64,000 nucleotides of DNA from Nannocystis exedens. GTDB lineage: Bacteria > Myxococcota_A > Polyangia > Nannocystales > Nannocystaceae. The notes below the pieces were generated by a model. That model saw only the letters and a program-made list of their open reading frames with translations. It was not told the origin of the DNA and made no database searches. Positions 15,709 to 24,714 of the stretch are shown here, piece by piece. Positions within the stretch are counted from its first letter, which is position 1. Every line of letters starts with the position of its first letter. Position numbers and translations under genes: made by a program. The DNA is taken from contig NZ_NETK01000001.1 of the NCBI RefSeq assembly GCF_002343915.1, forward strand, positions 744,001 to 808,000, in the 5' to 3' direction.

Positions 15709-16039
15709 TCTCGAGGACCGATCCTTTCGGACATGTTCCGAAGCACACAGCGCCACCGCTCGCGGCCCTCTCCGTGCGTGCGCTCGAGGACCCGGCGCGC
15801 GGCCCTCGCGGCGCGACCGCCTGCGCCACTCACGGGCTCGGGAGGTGGCGCGGCGCACGTCCTTCCCCCGGCCCGGGCTTCGACACGGCTGCGGCCTCAC
15901 CTGCACGCGCGGCCAGGTCCTCGCGCACGCGCCGCTCGCCCGGCGATCCACCGCGGCTGCCGCCTCCCTGCACGCGAGGCCGGTCCTCGCCGACCGCTTC
16001 GCCCCGGGAGCAGCCGCGGCTGCCATTCACATGTACGAA
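15709..16039. other. Non-coding gap between convergent genes
   Basis: Bracketed by two near-identical hairpins. It contains another partial member (CCTTTCGGACATGTTCCG near 15725) and repeated CACCTGCACGCGC/CCCTGCACGCGAG-like words about 70 bp apart. No plausible gene: the frames are Arg-rich and lack third-position bias. Confidence 0.5.
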
Positions 16040-16065
16040 GGGGCATGTCCTCGCGGACATGCCCC
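16040..16065. terminator. 11-bp perfect hairpin before the TerB-like gene end
   Basis: GGGGCATGTCC-TCGC-GGACATGCCCC: the longest perfect stem of the family in the window. It lies 25 nt beyond the stop of the minus-strand TerB-like gene, so it would terminate that transcript and could also stop readthrough from the M16 gene. Confidence 0.6.
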
Positions 16066-16089
16066 TCCTCGCGCCCATTCACCCGAGAC

Positions 16090-16812
16090 TCAGCCGTTGC
16101 CGAGCAGCTGCTCGACCTCGGACTGCGAGCCGAGCACGCGGCGCGAGAGCTCGAAGTACAGCTCGCGCTCGCGGCCGCCGCGGCGGCTGGCGCGGAGGAT
16201 CGGCACCAGCGAGTGCAGCGCCTTCATCCGCTCGGCGAGGTCGAGGGTCAGCAGGCGCTCGACCAGCGAGTCGAGCGTCGGCGGCTTGTGCAGCAGCTCG
16301 GACAGCTCGACGCGGCGGCCGACCGGGATCGGCAGGCGCTCGAGCAGGTTGTCGAAGTGGATCGCCTCGTGGAAGTCGAGGTGGCCGTCGAGGTTGACGA
16401 ACATCGCCGCCAGGCCGACGGTCAGCTCGGCGCGGAGGTGGGCCTGCTGCGTCCAGGTGTCGCGCAGGTGGGCGACGCGGTCGAGGTCGACGCCGAGGCG
16501 GCGGGCGATGCGGTCGTGGACCGTCGCCTCGACGTCCGAGCCGGTGCCGTCGGCCAGGGCCATCTGCCAGCAGCGGCGCAGCACGTCCTCCTGCTTGGCC
16601 TCGTCGGTGAGCGGCGAAAGCTCGTTGAAGCGGCGCTCGAGCTGCTCCTGGCGCGACAGGATCTCCATCCAGAGCAGTTGGTCCTGCTCGCTGAGGGTCG
16701 AGCCGACGTAGCGCAGCACCTCGTCCCACTCGCCGATGTCGAGGATCTCGTCGGCGTGGGCGATGAGCCCGCAGCCCACCAGAATCCATTCTTGCTCGGA
16801 AGTGAGCGACAC
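16090..16812 (-). CDS. TerB-like helical protein
   Basis: The 240-residue product is all-helical and acidic, with TerB-type patterns: GLIAHADEILDIGEWDEVL near the N-terminus, then MALADGTGSDVEATVHDRIARRLGVD and AMFVNLDGHLDFHEAIHFD. The repeated D/E-x-x-E after a small-residue turn is the metal-binding-like motif of the TerB/YjbI superfamily. TerB proteins are linked to stress or membrane-associated systems; tellurite resistance cannot be inferred. GTG 16812 is chosen because AGAGAGG lies about 5 nt upstream and the longer frame overlaps sppA in Arg/Cys-rich sequence. It follows the second sppA by 61 nt on the same strand. Confidence 0.65.
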   Translation of the reverse strand: MSLTSEQEWILVGCGLIAHADEILDIGEWDEVLRYVGSTLSEQDQLLWMEILSRQEQLERRFNELSPLTDEAKQEDVLRRCWQMALADGTGSDVEATVHDRIARRLGVDLDRVAHLRDTWTQQAHLRAELTVGLAAMFVNLDGHLDFHEAIHFDNLLERLPIPVGRRVELSELLHKPPTLDSLVERLLTLDLAERMKALHSLVPILRASRRGGRERELYFELSRRVLGSQSEVEQLLGNG

Positions 16813-16873
16813 CTTGCCTCTCTTTCGCCTGCCGGAAGGGTACAACAGATCGACCGGGGCGGCGGCCGGGGCC

Positions 16874-19630
16874 TTACTCGACCACGATCGTCTCCTCGGC
16901 CAGAGCCAGCTCTTCCGGGCGTTCGGACAGCCACAGGCTCGGCGGGAGCCGGCGCAACACCCACACCAACGCCGACTCACCCAGACCGAGCGGCGACGGC
17001 AGCTTGAGCCCGAAGATCGCGCTGATCTGGTCGCCGAGGGTCGGCGGCGCCGGCACGTGGCGCACCTCGCCCTCGCCGGGCTTCAGCTTGGCCTGCTCGC
17101 GGGCGTAGGCGACCGCCTCGCGCAGCCCGCCGTAGGCGTCGACCAGGCCGAGCTCGCGGGCCCGGACCCCGCTCCACACGCGCCCGCGAGCGAGCCCATC
17201 GACCTGCTCCGGCGTCAGCTTGCGCGCCTTCGCCACCCTCGCCGTGAACTCCTGGTAGCTGGCGTCGACGCCGGCCTGCGCGGCCGCCCGCTCGTCCTCG
17301 GTGTACGGCTTGAACCACGTGTAGAGCCCGGCCCGCGCCCCGTAGTCGACCGACTCGACCTTGACCCCGAACTTCGCCAGCACCCCCGACACGTCGACCT
17401 TGGGCCGGAACACCCCGATGCTGCCGGTCTTGGTGGTCGCGTCGGCGAAGATGTAGCTGCCCGCGGTCGCCACGTAGTAGCCGCCCGACGCCGCCATGTC
17501 GCCCATCGAGATCACGACCGGCTTGAGCTTGGCCACCCGGTCGAGCGCGCGGGCCATGTCGTCCGACGCCGCCACCGACCCGCCCGGGCTGTCGATGCGG
17601 ACCACCACCGCCTTGACCCGACGGTCCTCGCGCAGGCGGTCGATCGCCCGCACCAGCGTGTCGCCGCCGGCCAGCACGCTGCCGACGATCGGCACCGTCA
17701 AGCTCGCCCCGTCGCTGATCGTGCCCTCGACGTGGACCACCGCGATCGCGGGACCTGGCCCGAAGGACATGTCATGCACCGGCAGCGAGCTCGGGGCCCG
17801 CAGCGTCACCTCGCGCTCGAGCCACTTCTCGAGCTCGCCCTCGAGCTCGTCGGCGTAGCCGACGGCGTCGATCATCCCCGCTCGCAGCGCCTGCTCGGCC
17901 GTGTGCGGCGCCGTGTCGATCCACTGCACCACCTGCTCCGGCGTGGTCTTGCGGCCCTTCGCCACCATCCGCACCACGTGGTTCCAGATGTCGGTCAGCA
18001 AGAGGCGCCGCTGCGCGTCCGACTCCGGCGTCGGCCCGCTGCGCTCCCACTGCTCGGGCCGCGACTTGTACTCGTACGCGCGCACGAACTCGGCCTTGGC
18101 CCCGAGGCGCCCGAGCAGCTCCGCGTAATAGAACACCTCCGAGCGCATGCCGACGATCGACAGCCGCGCCCCCGGGTGGAGGATCACCCGGTCCGCCGCC
18201 GTCGCCAGGAAGTAGTCCTTCAGCCCCGCGCCGCGGAGGTACACCGCCACCTTCCCGCCGCGCCCGCGCACCCGCAGCATGGCCTCGCGGATCTCCTCGA
18301 TCTCGCCCCAGCCGTTGGCGGAGCCGTCGACCTCGAGCGCCACCACCGCGCGAGCCCCTCGCAGCTCCGCGACCTTGTCGAGCGCGTCGACCAGCTTGCC
18401 CGCCCCGCGGTCACCGCCGTACTTGTCGACGTCGAAGCGCAGCGCCTCGAGCGGCGGCTGGGCCAGCGTCGCGTAGCGCTCGGCCGACGCCCGCAGCTTG
18501 AACGCCCCGCCCTGCGCCCCGAAGCCCTCGGCCCCGTTCGGCCCGAGCACCGGCGCCGCCGCCACGCCGACGTGGGTAAAGTCGAGCTCGAGCCCGACCA
18601 TCGCCCGCAGTACGTCGCTCGCCTCGCGCTGCCCGACGGTGTTGACGAAGTAGCGCTCGACCTCGCCGAACAGCCGCCAGCCGGTGCCGCCCGCCGCGAT
18701 CCGCCCGCGCGGCGCCACCACCGGCGTGTGAAAGCGCGGGTCGGCGTTCGGCAGCGGCACGACGCGGGCGCCGACCCCGAGCTCGAGCGAGCGCGAGCCC
18801 TTGATCGGCCGCAGCGCGACCTCGGCGTCGAGCTCGAAGGGCTGGCGGCGATCGAGGATGCCCGGGCGCGGCGGCTCGGGGACCCGCAGGTCCTGGCCGG
18901 CGCGCGGCGTGTTGATCGCCCGCGCCACCAGGCCCATCGCCACGACGCGGCTCGGGCGGTACGCCAGCGACAGCTCGGCCTGGTGCAGCCGCTGCGCGTA
19001 CAGGTTGTGCTCGGACCACGTGCGCGCGTAGCTGATGCCGAGCGACAGCCCCGGCGCCCAGCGCATCAGCGGCACCGCGGCCGCCAGCGTCAGCTTGTTG
19101 TAGTCGAGGTCGGCCGGGTACCAGTCGTCGCGGTACCACTCGACGGAGTCCTGGGTCGGCAGGCGCCCGCAGCCGAACGGGCACAGCCGCTGGTAACCTG
19201 CCCCGAGGGACAGGAACGTGTCGGCCAGCTTCTGCCCGAACAGCTTGAGCTGCAGCGGCACCGCGACGAACACCCCGAACCCGCCCCCGCGCCGCTGCGA
19301 CGCCGCGCGCGTGTAGTTGCCGGCCAGCACGCCGCTGAACGCCCGCAGGAAGCCCATCGAGGCCGGGTTGACCGCCACCGCCGCCGCGTCGGCCTCGCCG
19401 GCGACGTGGCTCTGCGGCATGTCGATGTCGCGCAGCAGCGAGCGCCCCTCGCCCTCGCCGAACGGCGCCGGCTCCGGCGGCGCCGCATGAGCCGTCGCGG
19501 CCAGCCCCGCGGCCAGCAGCGCGCACCCGAACGCGCTGACGTGGCGACCCGCGGATCCGCCACGCGACCCCGGTCGCGGCGCGGACAAACCATGCGATCG
19601 AGAGCGAACAGCCGTCACGGCTGCACCCAT
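16874..19630 (-). CDS. sppA: Second barrel-SppA fusion protease
   Basis: The 918-residue product has the same layout as the one at 9231. A signal peptide ends in AHAAPP, then a barrel-like domain begins AAAVAVNPASMGFLRAFSG and contains paired Cys (LCPFGCG) and many Tyr/Trp strands. A tandem SppA region follows. The dyad is intact: Lys522 in YEYKSRPEQ and Ser715 in SMGDMAASGGYYVA. The NPA-type start of the first domain recalls TraF/FadL or PorV-like outer-membrane proteins. It overlaps the mutS2 stop by 16 nt and is probably cotranscribed with it. Two imperfect hairpin repeats are embedded (17755-17772 and 19197-19214). ATG 19630 is used; a later in-frame start is possible because the signal peptide is long. 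Confidence 0.9.
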   Translation of the reverse strand: MGAAVTAVRSRSHGLSAPRPGSRGGSAGRHVSAFGCALLAAGLAATAHAAPPEPAPFGEGEGRSLLRDIDMPQSHVAGEADAAAVAVNPASMGFLRAFSGVLAGNYTRAASQRRGGGFGVFVAVPLQLKLFGQKLADTFLSLGAGYQRLCPFGCGRLPTQDSVEWYRDDWYPADLDYNKLTLAAAVPLMRWAPGLSLGISYARTWSEHNLYAQRLHQAELSLAYRPSRVVAMGLVARAINTPRAGQDLRVPEPPRPGILDRRQPFELDAEVALRPIKGSRSLELGVGARVVPLPNADPRFHTPVVAPRGRIAAGGTGWRLFGEVERYFVNTVGQREASDVLRAMVGLELDFTHVGVAAAPVLGPNGAEGFGAQGGAFKLRASAERYATLAQPPLEALRFDVDKYGGDRGAGKLVDALDKVAELRGARAVVALEVDGSANGWGEIEEIREAMLRVRGRGGKVAVYLRGAGLKDYFLATAADRVILHPGARLSIVGMRSEVFYYAELLGRLGAKAEFVRAYEYKSRPEQWERSGPTPESDAQRRLLLTDIWNHVVRMVAKGRKTTPEQVVQWIDTAPHTAEQALRAGMIDAVGYADELEGELEKWLEREVTLRAPSSLPVHDMSFGPGPAIAVVHVEGTISDGASLTVPIVGSVLAGGDTLVRAIDRLREDRRVKAVVVRIDSPGGSVAASDDMARALDRVAKLKPVVISMGDMAASGGYYVATAGSYIFADATTKTGSIGVFRPKVDVSGVLAKFGVKVESVDYGARAGLYTWFKPYTEDERAAAQAGVDASYQEFTARVAKARKLTPEQVDGLARGRVWSGVRARELGLVDAYGGLREAVAYAREQAKLKPGEGEVRHVPAPPTLGDQISAIFGLKLPSPLGLGESALVWVLRRLPPSLWLSERPEELALAEETIVVE
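17755..17772 (-). repeat. In-frame imperfect hairpin in the second sppA
   Basis: CCTGGCC-CGAA-GGACATG, one mismatch in the core, encoding MSFGPG on the minus strand just before the second SppA module. Confidence 0.45.
19197..19214 (-). repeat. In-frame imperfect hairpin in the barrel domain
   Basis: CCTGCCC-CGAG-GGACAGG: a 7 bp stem with one mismatch, within the LSLGAGYQ region of the second SppA fusion. Confidence 0.45.
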
Positions 19631-22266
19631 ACCACGGTCACGCCCTCGCCGCCCTCCGCCTGCATGCCCGGCCGCGTGCGGTGGATGAACGGCTGCTCCG
19701 CCAGGTACTCGCGCACCGCCTTGCGCAAGGCCCCGGTGCCGTGCCCGTGGATCACCACCACCACCTCGCGGTCCTTCTGCATCGCCTCGTCGAGGAAGCG
19801 GTCGATCGCCCGCAGCGCGTCGTCGGCCCGCGCCCCCCGGACATCCACGCTGTTGTCGATCCCGACCTCGATCGCCGTCGCCGACTCGCCGAAGTGCTTG
19901 CTCGCCGTCGACGGCATCGCCTCCGGCACCTCCCAGCGGTGGATCGGCGCCGCCACGTCCGGCTTCACCTTCGCCCGCGTGCGCGTCGGCGCCCGCAGCG
20001 AGCGCAGCTCCGACAGCGGCACCGTCGTCTTCAGCGCCTCGACCTGCACCACCGCGCGCTCGCCCTTCACCGCCAGCACCTCGCCCTCCTTGCCGAGCGA
20101 CACCACCTTCACCCGGTCGCCCGGGCTGAGCTGCGCCGGCGGCTCACCGGGCGCTTTCGGAGCCGGCTCGCGGCGCTCCGCCAGTTGCTCGCGCCCGGCC
20201 TGCAGCCCCTCCTTGGCCGCCCCCAGCGCCGCGTCGATTTTGCCCTCCTTCTCCGCCTTCCGCACCGACTTGCGCAGCTCCGCCACCTCCGCGTGCAGCG
20301 CCCGCAGCTCCGCCGACGCCGCGTCGTACGCCTTCTGTTTGCGGCTCTTCGCCTGCTCGAGCGCGGCGGCCTCGCGCTTCGCCACCTCTTGATGACGCCG
20401 GCGCAGCTCGGCTCGCTCGCGGTCGACCGCCTGCCGGGTCGAGATCAACCGGTCGCGCTCCGCCACCACCTCTTGCAGCAGTTGGTCGACGCGCAGCCGG
20501 CCCTCGTCCATCAGCCCCTGCGCCACCTGCAGCACCGGCTCCGGCAGCCCCAGGCGGCGCGCCACCGTCAGCGCGCTCGACGGTCCCGGGACCCCGATCA
20601 GCAGGCGGAACGTCGGCACCAGCTTCTCGAGGTCGAAGCCGACCGACGCGTTGACGAAGCGCCCGGGGAACCGCTGCGCCAGCAGCTTGAGCCGCTCGTA
20701 GTGCGTCGTCGTCACCACCGTCGCCCCGTGCTCCGTCAGCGCCAGCAGGATCGCCTCGGCCAGCGCCGCGCCCTGCTCCGGATCGGTGCCGACCGCGATC
20801 TCGTCGAGCAGCACCAGCGTCCCGCCGTGCTCGACCTGCGCGGCGGCCAGCGCCGCGCACACGTGCTGCATGTGCGCCGAGAACGTGCTGAGGTTGGCCG
20901 CGATCGACTGGTCGTCGCCGACGTCCGTCACGATCGCCCGCACCAGCGGCAACCTCGCGGGTCGCCGCGTCGGCAGTCGCAGCCCCGCCTGCGCCATCAG
21001 GGCGCACAGCCCCAGCGTCTTCAGGGCCACCGTCTTGCCGCCCGCGTTCGGCCCGCTGATCACCAGCGCCGAGCCGACCTCGAGCACGATGTCGTTGGGC
21101 ACCACCTCGACGCCCGACAGCACCATCATCGGGTGGCGCGCGCCGATCAGCTCGAAGCGCCCCATCGCCTCCTCGTCTTCGCTCGCCCGGGCCGCTCCGA
21201 CCTCGGGCGCGAGCCCGTGGTACGCGTCGGCGAAGCGCAGCCGCGCGTGGATCGCGTCGATCGCGATCAGCTGCGCTTGGTTGCTGCGCAGCGCCGCCGC
21301 CGCCTGACCGACGCTGCGGCTCAGCTGCTCGAGCACCCGCCGCTCCTCCGCCGCCGCCTGCATCTGCGCCGCGCGCAGCGAGTTGTTCTCCTCGATCAGC
21401 TCGGAGGGCTCGACGAACAGCGTCTGCCCGGTCGCGCTGCTGTCGTGGATGATGCCGGTCAGCGAGCCGCGGCGGGTGAACGCGTCGGCGCGGACCGGCA
21501 GCACGATCCGGCCCTCGCGCTCGGTGTAGTACGAGTCCTGCAGCACCTCGGCCACACCTGTCTGTTTGACCAGGCGACCGGCCGCCTTCATGAGCGACGC
21601 CTTCAGCTCGCGCACGCGCTGCCGCGCCTTCTGCAGGCCGGGGCTCGCGCCGTCGACCACCCACGGCTCGCCTTCGGGGCCGTCCGGGGCGATCGACCGG
21701 CCGAGCGCGGTCGCCAGATCGCGCTGGGGTTGGAGCTCCCCGACGCGTGTCGCCAGCGTCAGCACCCCGGGATCGCTCGCGTAGCCGCGCTCGGCCGTGA
21801 CCGCCGCGTGCAGATCCACGCACAGCTTCACCGCCTGCAATTGGCGCAGGACTGCGAGCAGTTCCGCGGGGAGCAGCATCGCCCCGCGGCTGGCGCGCAC
21901 GACCGCGTCGGAGATGTCGGTCAAAGCCCCCAGCGCATCTGCGAGATTGCCCGGGGCGCCGGATTCGCGGGCCAGCGACGCCTGCACCGCGAGCAGCGCC
22001 TGCAGCCCGTCCTGCTCGGCGAGCAGCGTTCGCACCTGCGCCGGCTCGGACGTCCGCCGCAGCACCGGCGCCGCGTCGGGCTCGTACTTCTTCTGAGCCA
22101 GCTCTGCCGCCACCTCGGCCTGCAGCAGCGAGCGGGCCATCGGCGTGCGCAGGTGCTCGGCGAGCCGCTCGCACAGGAGCGGCCAGCCCAGGTGTACGAG
22201 CACCGAGCGGCTGTTCGCCGAGCTCTGGCCGGTCTTGGTGGTTCGCGAATTGTCCTGGCCGTTCAC
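19615..22266 (-). CDS. mutS2: MutS2-family ATPase/endonuclease
   Basis: MutS2 proteins bind branched DNA or collided ribosomes and limit recombination; they act in the cytoplasm. The 883-residue product shows the MutS clamp/lever helices, Walker A GPNAGGKT at residues 405-412, Walker B TLVLLDEIAVGTDPEQG and the MutS signature THYERLKLLA. A long coiled coil rich in Arg/Glu/Ala follows, then a KOW-like strand region (SPGDRVKVVSLGKEGEV) and a C-terminal Smr nuclease domain (VDVRGARADDAL, VVVVIHGHGTGALRKAV). GTG 22266 is chosen because TAAAAT lies 8 nt upstream, a leaderless layout. The frame extends to a GTG at 22329, but that would overlap the promoter. Confidence 0.93.
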   Translation of the reverse strand: MNGQDNSRTTKTGQSSANSRSVLVHLGWPLLCERLAEHLRTPMARSLLQAEVAAELAQKKYEPDAAPVLRRTSEPAQVRTLLAEQDGLQALLAVQASLARESGAPGNLADALGALTDISDAVVRASRGAMLLPAELLAVLRQLQAVKLCVDLHAAVTAERGYASDPGVLTLATRVGELQPQRDLATALGRSIAPDGPEGEPWVVDGASPGLQKARQRVRELKASLMKAAGRLVKQTGVAEVLQDSYYTEREGRIVLPVRADAFTRRGSLTGIIHDSSATGQTLFVEPSELIEENNSLRAAQMQAAAEERRVLEQLSRSVGQAAAALRSNQAQLIAIDAIHARLRFADAYHGLAPEVGAARASEDEEAMGRFELIGARHPMMVLSGVEVVPNDIVLEVGSALVISGPNAGGKTVALKTLGLCALMAQAGLRLPTRRPARLPLVRAIVTDVGDDQSIAANLSTFSAHMQHVCAALAAAQVEHGGTLVLLDEIAVGTDPEQGAALAEAILLALTEHGATVVTTTHYERLKLLAQRFPGRFVNASVGFDLEKLVPTFRLLIGVPGPSSALTVARRLGLPEPVLQVAQGLMDEGRLRVDQLLQEVVAERDRLISTRQAVDRERAELRRRHQEVAKREAAALEQAKSRKQKAYDAASAELRALHAEVAELRKSVRKAEKEGKIDAALGAAKEGLQAGREQLAERREPAPKAPGEPPAQLSPGDRVKVVSLGKEGEVLAVKGERAVVQVEALKTTVPLSELRSLRAPTRTRAKVKPDVAAPIHRWEVPEAMPSTASKHFGESATAIEVGIDNSVDVRGARADDALRAIDRFLDEAMQKDREVVVVIHGHGTGALRKAVREYLAEQPFIHRTRPGMQAEGGEGVTVVWVQP

Positions 22267-22274
22267 GGCCGCGG

Positions 22275-22280
22275 ATTTTA
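22275..22280 (-). promoter_or_regulatory. TAAAAT -10-like box for mutS2
   Basis: Eight bases before GTG 22266 on the minus strand. It is the closest match to the TATAAT consensus in the window. Confidence 0.55.
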
Positions 22281-22439
22281 GCCCCGTTCCTCGGCCGGGG
22301 ACTTCCCTGCGTGCGTCGCTTGCGAACACGTCGCGCCTGAAATCGCCCGCCGCCGGGCGCGCGGCCGCGGCGAACTGTCACCCGCGTCATGTCTTGCCTG
22401 CGGCGAATTTTCGACTAGGCACGCATGGCGCAAACGAGA

Positions 22440-22454
22440 TAGGGTACGTTACCC
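22440..22454 (+). promoter_or_regulatory. Promoter/operator region of the Mrp operon
   Basis: TAGGGT (22440-22445) or TACGTT (22445-22450) are -10-like boxes close to ATG 22456. They overlap an inverted repeat GGGTA-CGT-TACCC (22442-22454) that could be an operator or a hairpin at the transcript 5' end. Confidence 0.4.
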
Positions 22455-22455
22455 G

Positions 22456-22932
22456 ATGATGCGCGCCTTATCGCTTGTCATCCTCCTGGCCGGCTACTGG
22501 GCGCTGCTGTCCGGACAGTTCCACAACCACTTCCTCATCGCCTGCGGCGTCGTCTGCATCGCCTTCGTGTGCTGGATGGCGAGCCGGATGGGGCTCATCG
22601 ACGACGAGGGCGTCCCCGCGCGCTACTACGTGAAGCTGCTGCTCTACGTCCCCTACATCGTCTGGCAGGTCATCCTCGCCAACTGGGACGTGCTGAAGCG
22701 GATCTGGGCCGCCGAGCTGCCGATCGATCCCCGCCTCACGAAGATCCCCTACAGCACGCGCGCCGGCTTCGTCACCGTCACCTACGCCAACTCGATCACC
22801 CTCACGCCGGGGACCGTGACCATGCAGGTGACCGAGACGGAGATGCTGATCCACTCGCTCACCAAGGAGGGCGAGGACAGCCTGATCGACGGCGACATGG
22901 AGCGCCACTGCAAGCGCCTGGAGGGCGGCTGA
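22456..22932 (+). CDS. mnhE: Mrp/Mnh antiporter subunit E
   Basis: The first gene of the Mrp-type Na+(or K+)/H+ antiporter operon. The 158-residue product has two or three N-terminal membrane helices and the subunit E landmarks: KLLLYVPYIVWQVILANWDVL, the soluble RAGFVTVTYANSITLTPGT and a terminal HCKRLEGG. MnhE is a small integral inner-membrane subunit with a cytoplasmic domain, needed for assembly. It overlaps mnhF by one base (TGATG). A perfect 12-bp palindrome of the hairpin family (22507-22518) lies inside, encoding LSGQF. Confidence 0.93.
   Translation: MMRALSLVILLAGYWALLSGQFHNHFLIACGVVCIAFVCWMASRMGLIDDEGVPARYYVKLLLYVPYIVWQVILANWDVLKRIWAAELPIDPRLTKIPYSTRAGFVTVTYANSITLTPGTVTMQVTETEMLIHSLTKEGEDSLIDGDMERHCKRLEGG
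22507..22518 (+). repeat. CTGTCCGGACAG palindrome inside mnhE
   Basis: Loop-less version of the hairpin core, in frame. Confidence 0.4.
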
Positions 22933-23195
22933 TGTCCACGGTCTACCTGATCACCGCCGTCGTCCTGATCGTCGGCGCCTTCATGCTGCTCTACCGCGCG
23001 CTGGCTGGGCCGACCGTCTACGACACGATCCTCGCCACCAACGCGATCGGCACCAAGACGATCGTGTTCGTCACCCTGCTCGGTTACATCAGCGGCCGGA
23101 CCGAGTTCATCGACATGGCGATCATCTACGCGCTGATCACCTTCATCACCACGATCGCGATCCTCAAGTACATCGAGAAAGGTCGGCTCGACTAG
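22932..23195 (+). CDS. mnhF: Mrp/Mnh antiporter subunit F
   Basis: The 87-residue product has three membrane helices and the family landmarks LYRALAGPTVYDTILATNAIG and EFIDMAIIYALITFITTIAILKY. MnhF is a small hydrophobic subunit of the Mrp complex, linked in some species to bile or cholate efflux. ATG 22932 shares its A with the TGA of mnhE. The stop at 23195 is 2 nt before mnhG. Confidence 0.93.
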   Translation: MSTVYLITAVVLIVGAFMLLYRALAGPTVYDTILATNAIGTKTIVFVTLLGYISGRTEFIDMAIIYALITFITTIAILKYIEKGRLD

Positions 23196-23197
23196 CC

Positions 23198-23509
23198 ATG
23201 CACTGGAACGAAGTCGTCTGTACCGTCCTGCTCGCGCTCGGCTGCGTCATCAACTTCTCCGGCTCCTACGGCGTCCTCAAGTTCCCCGACTTCTACGCGC
23301 GCCTGCACGCGGCCGGCAAGACCGACTCGCTGGCGCAGGTGCTCATCCTGCTCGGCCTCGTGTTCGTCACGCCCGACGTGCTGACGAAGATCAAGCTGAT
23401 GCTGGTCGCCTTCATCCTCCTGATCGTCGCGCCGACGGCCACCTTCGCCATCACCAAGGCCGCGCACCTCGACGGCCTCCGCCCGTGGACGCGAGGAGGC
23501 CGGCAGTGA
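23198..23509 (+). CDS. mnhG: Mrp/Mnh antiporter subunit G
   Basis: The 103-residue product shows the MnhG/PhaG pattern: GVLKFPDFYARLHAAGKTDSL after the first helix, then two more helices and a polar tail. It is a membrane subunit of the Mrp complex. The stop overlaps the GTG of the next gene as GTGA. Confidence 0.93.
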   Translation: MHWNEVVCTVLLALGCVINFSGSYGVLKFPDFYARLHAAGKTDSLAQVLILLGLVFVTPDVLTKIKLMLVAFILLIVAPTATFAITKAAHLDGLRPWTRGGRQ

Positions 23510-24714
23510 ACGCCGTCGTCCTGATCGACACCCTCCTCCTCCTGCTCGTCACGGCCACCGCGGTGGCGATCGTCGAGGTCCGCAGCCTCTACGCCTCCTC
23601 GATCCTCACCGGCATCTACAGCCTCCTGATGGCGCTGGTGTGGGTCAACATGCACTCGATGGACGTCTCGTTCACCGAGGCGGCCGTCGGCGGCGGCATC
23701 AGCACGATCCTCTTGATCGGCACGCTCGTCCACGTCGGCCGCGAGGAGAAGCCGATCAAGAAGCGGCTCCACGTCCCGGCGCTCGTCTTCACCGCCCTGA
23801 CCGGCGCCGCGCTGATCTACGGCACCCTCGACATGCCGCGCTTCGGCGACCCGGCCGCGCCGATCCACCACTACCGCGTGCCGGAGATGATGGCCCAGAC
23901 CGTCGGCTTCGTGAACGGCACGCCCGGCAAGCAGAAGCCGCCCGAGGGCTTCGACCTCGAGCGCTACCGCCGCTTCGACGGCCGGGTCACCGGCCCGATC
24001 CCCGCCGACCCCACGGACACTGCCTGGCGCGAGAAGTCGATCCTCCAGACCGAGGGCCTGATCGTCCCGCAGGTCCGCGCCGCCCACGAGCCCCACGCCG
24101 AGCCGGGCCACCACCTCCACCCGCCCGACGACTTCAACGGCCACGTCCCGAACTCGGTCACCTCGCTGCTCGCGGCCTACCGCGGCTACGACACCATGTT
24201 CGAGACCACGGTGATCTTCACCGCCGGCGTCAGCCTGATCCTCCTGCTGCGGCGGCCGCGGCGCGAGGGCTACCTGCAGCCCGGCGCGGTGATGAGCGAC
24301 CAGGTCATCCTCCGCGTCGTCACCAAGCTGTCGATCCCCTTCATCCTGATCTTCGGCTTCTACGTGATCACCCACGGCGAGCTCGGCCCCGGCGGCGGCT
24401 TCCAGGGCGGCGTCGTGCTGGCGACCGCGTTCATCCTCTACGCCCTGATCTTCGGCCGCGCCGCGCTGTACCGCGTGGTCCCGCCGCCGGTCAGCGACAT
24501 GCTCACCGGCCTGGGCGTGCTGATCTACAGCGGCACGGGCGCGGTCTGCATGCTGCTGGGCGGCAAATTCCTCGACTACTCGATGCTCAACCCGGAGCTG
24601 CCGGGCGACGGCGAGTCGCTGGGGATGACCCTCGTCGAGTACGGCGTCGGCATCACCGTCAGCATGGTCATGCTCACGATCTTCAATCAGCTCGCGGAGG
24701 AGCGCTCCACGTGA
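23506..24714 (+). CDS. mnhB: Fused DUF4040/MbhE-like/MnhB antiporter subunit
   Basis: The 402-residue protein joins three modules usually found at the C-terminus of MnhA and in MnhB. Residues 1-75 resemble MbhD/DUF4040 (SLYASSILTGIYSLLMAL, AVGGGISTILLIG). A polar periplasmic stretch (about 95-210) leads to an MbhE-like segment (NSVTSLLAAYRGYDTMFET, about 215-250). Residues 262-402 are MnhB (SIPFILIFGFYVITHGELGPGGGFQGGVVLATAFIL). GTG 23506 is chosen for a perfect GAGGAGG 6 nt upstream. The fusion matches the split Mrp/Mbh type, in which the MnhA antiporter domain is separate. GTGA overlap with mnhC. Confidence 0.9.
   Translation: MNAVVLIDTLLLLLVTATAVAIVEVRSLYASSILTGIYSLLMALVWVNMHSMDVSFTEAAVGGGISTILLIGTLVHVGREEKPIKKRLHVPALVFTALTGAALIYGTLDMPRFGDPAAPIHHYRVPEMMAQTVGFVNGTPGKQKPPEGFDLERYRRFDGRVTGPIPADPTDTAWREKSILQTEGLIVPQVRAAHEPHAEPGHHLHPPDDFNGHVPNSVTSLLAAYRGYDTMFETTVIFTAGVSLILLLRRPRREGYLQPGAVMSDQVILRVVTKLSIPFILIFGFYVITHGELGPGGGFQGGVVLATAFILYALIFGRAALYRVVPPPVSDMLTGLGVLIYSGTGAVCMLLGGKFLDYSMLNPELPGDGESLGMTLVEYGVGITVSMVMLTIFNQLAEERST

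Noticed and set aside
12229..16026. Very long minus-strand open frame opposite the M16 protease
   Set aside because: It is a mirror of a high-GC coding strand: Arg/Gly/Ala/Val-rich, no domains, no third-position bias, and it crosses the real gene boundaries.
16090..16812. Tellurite-resistance function for the TerB-like gene
   Set aside because: Only fold-level similarity is visible and no terC, terD or other ter genes are near.
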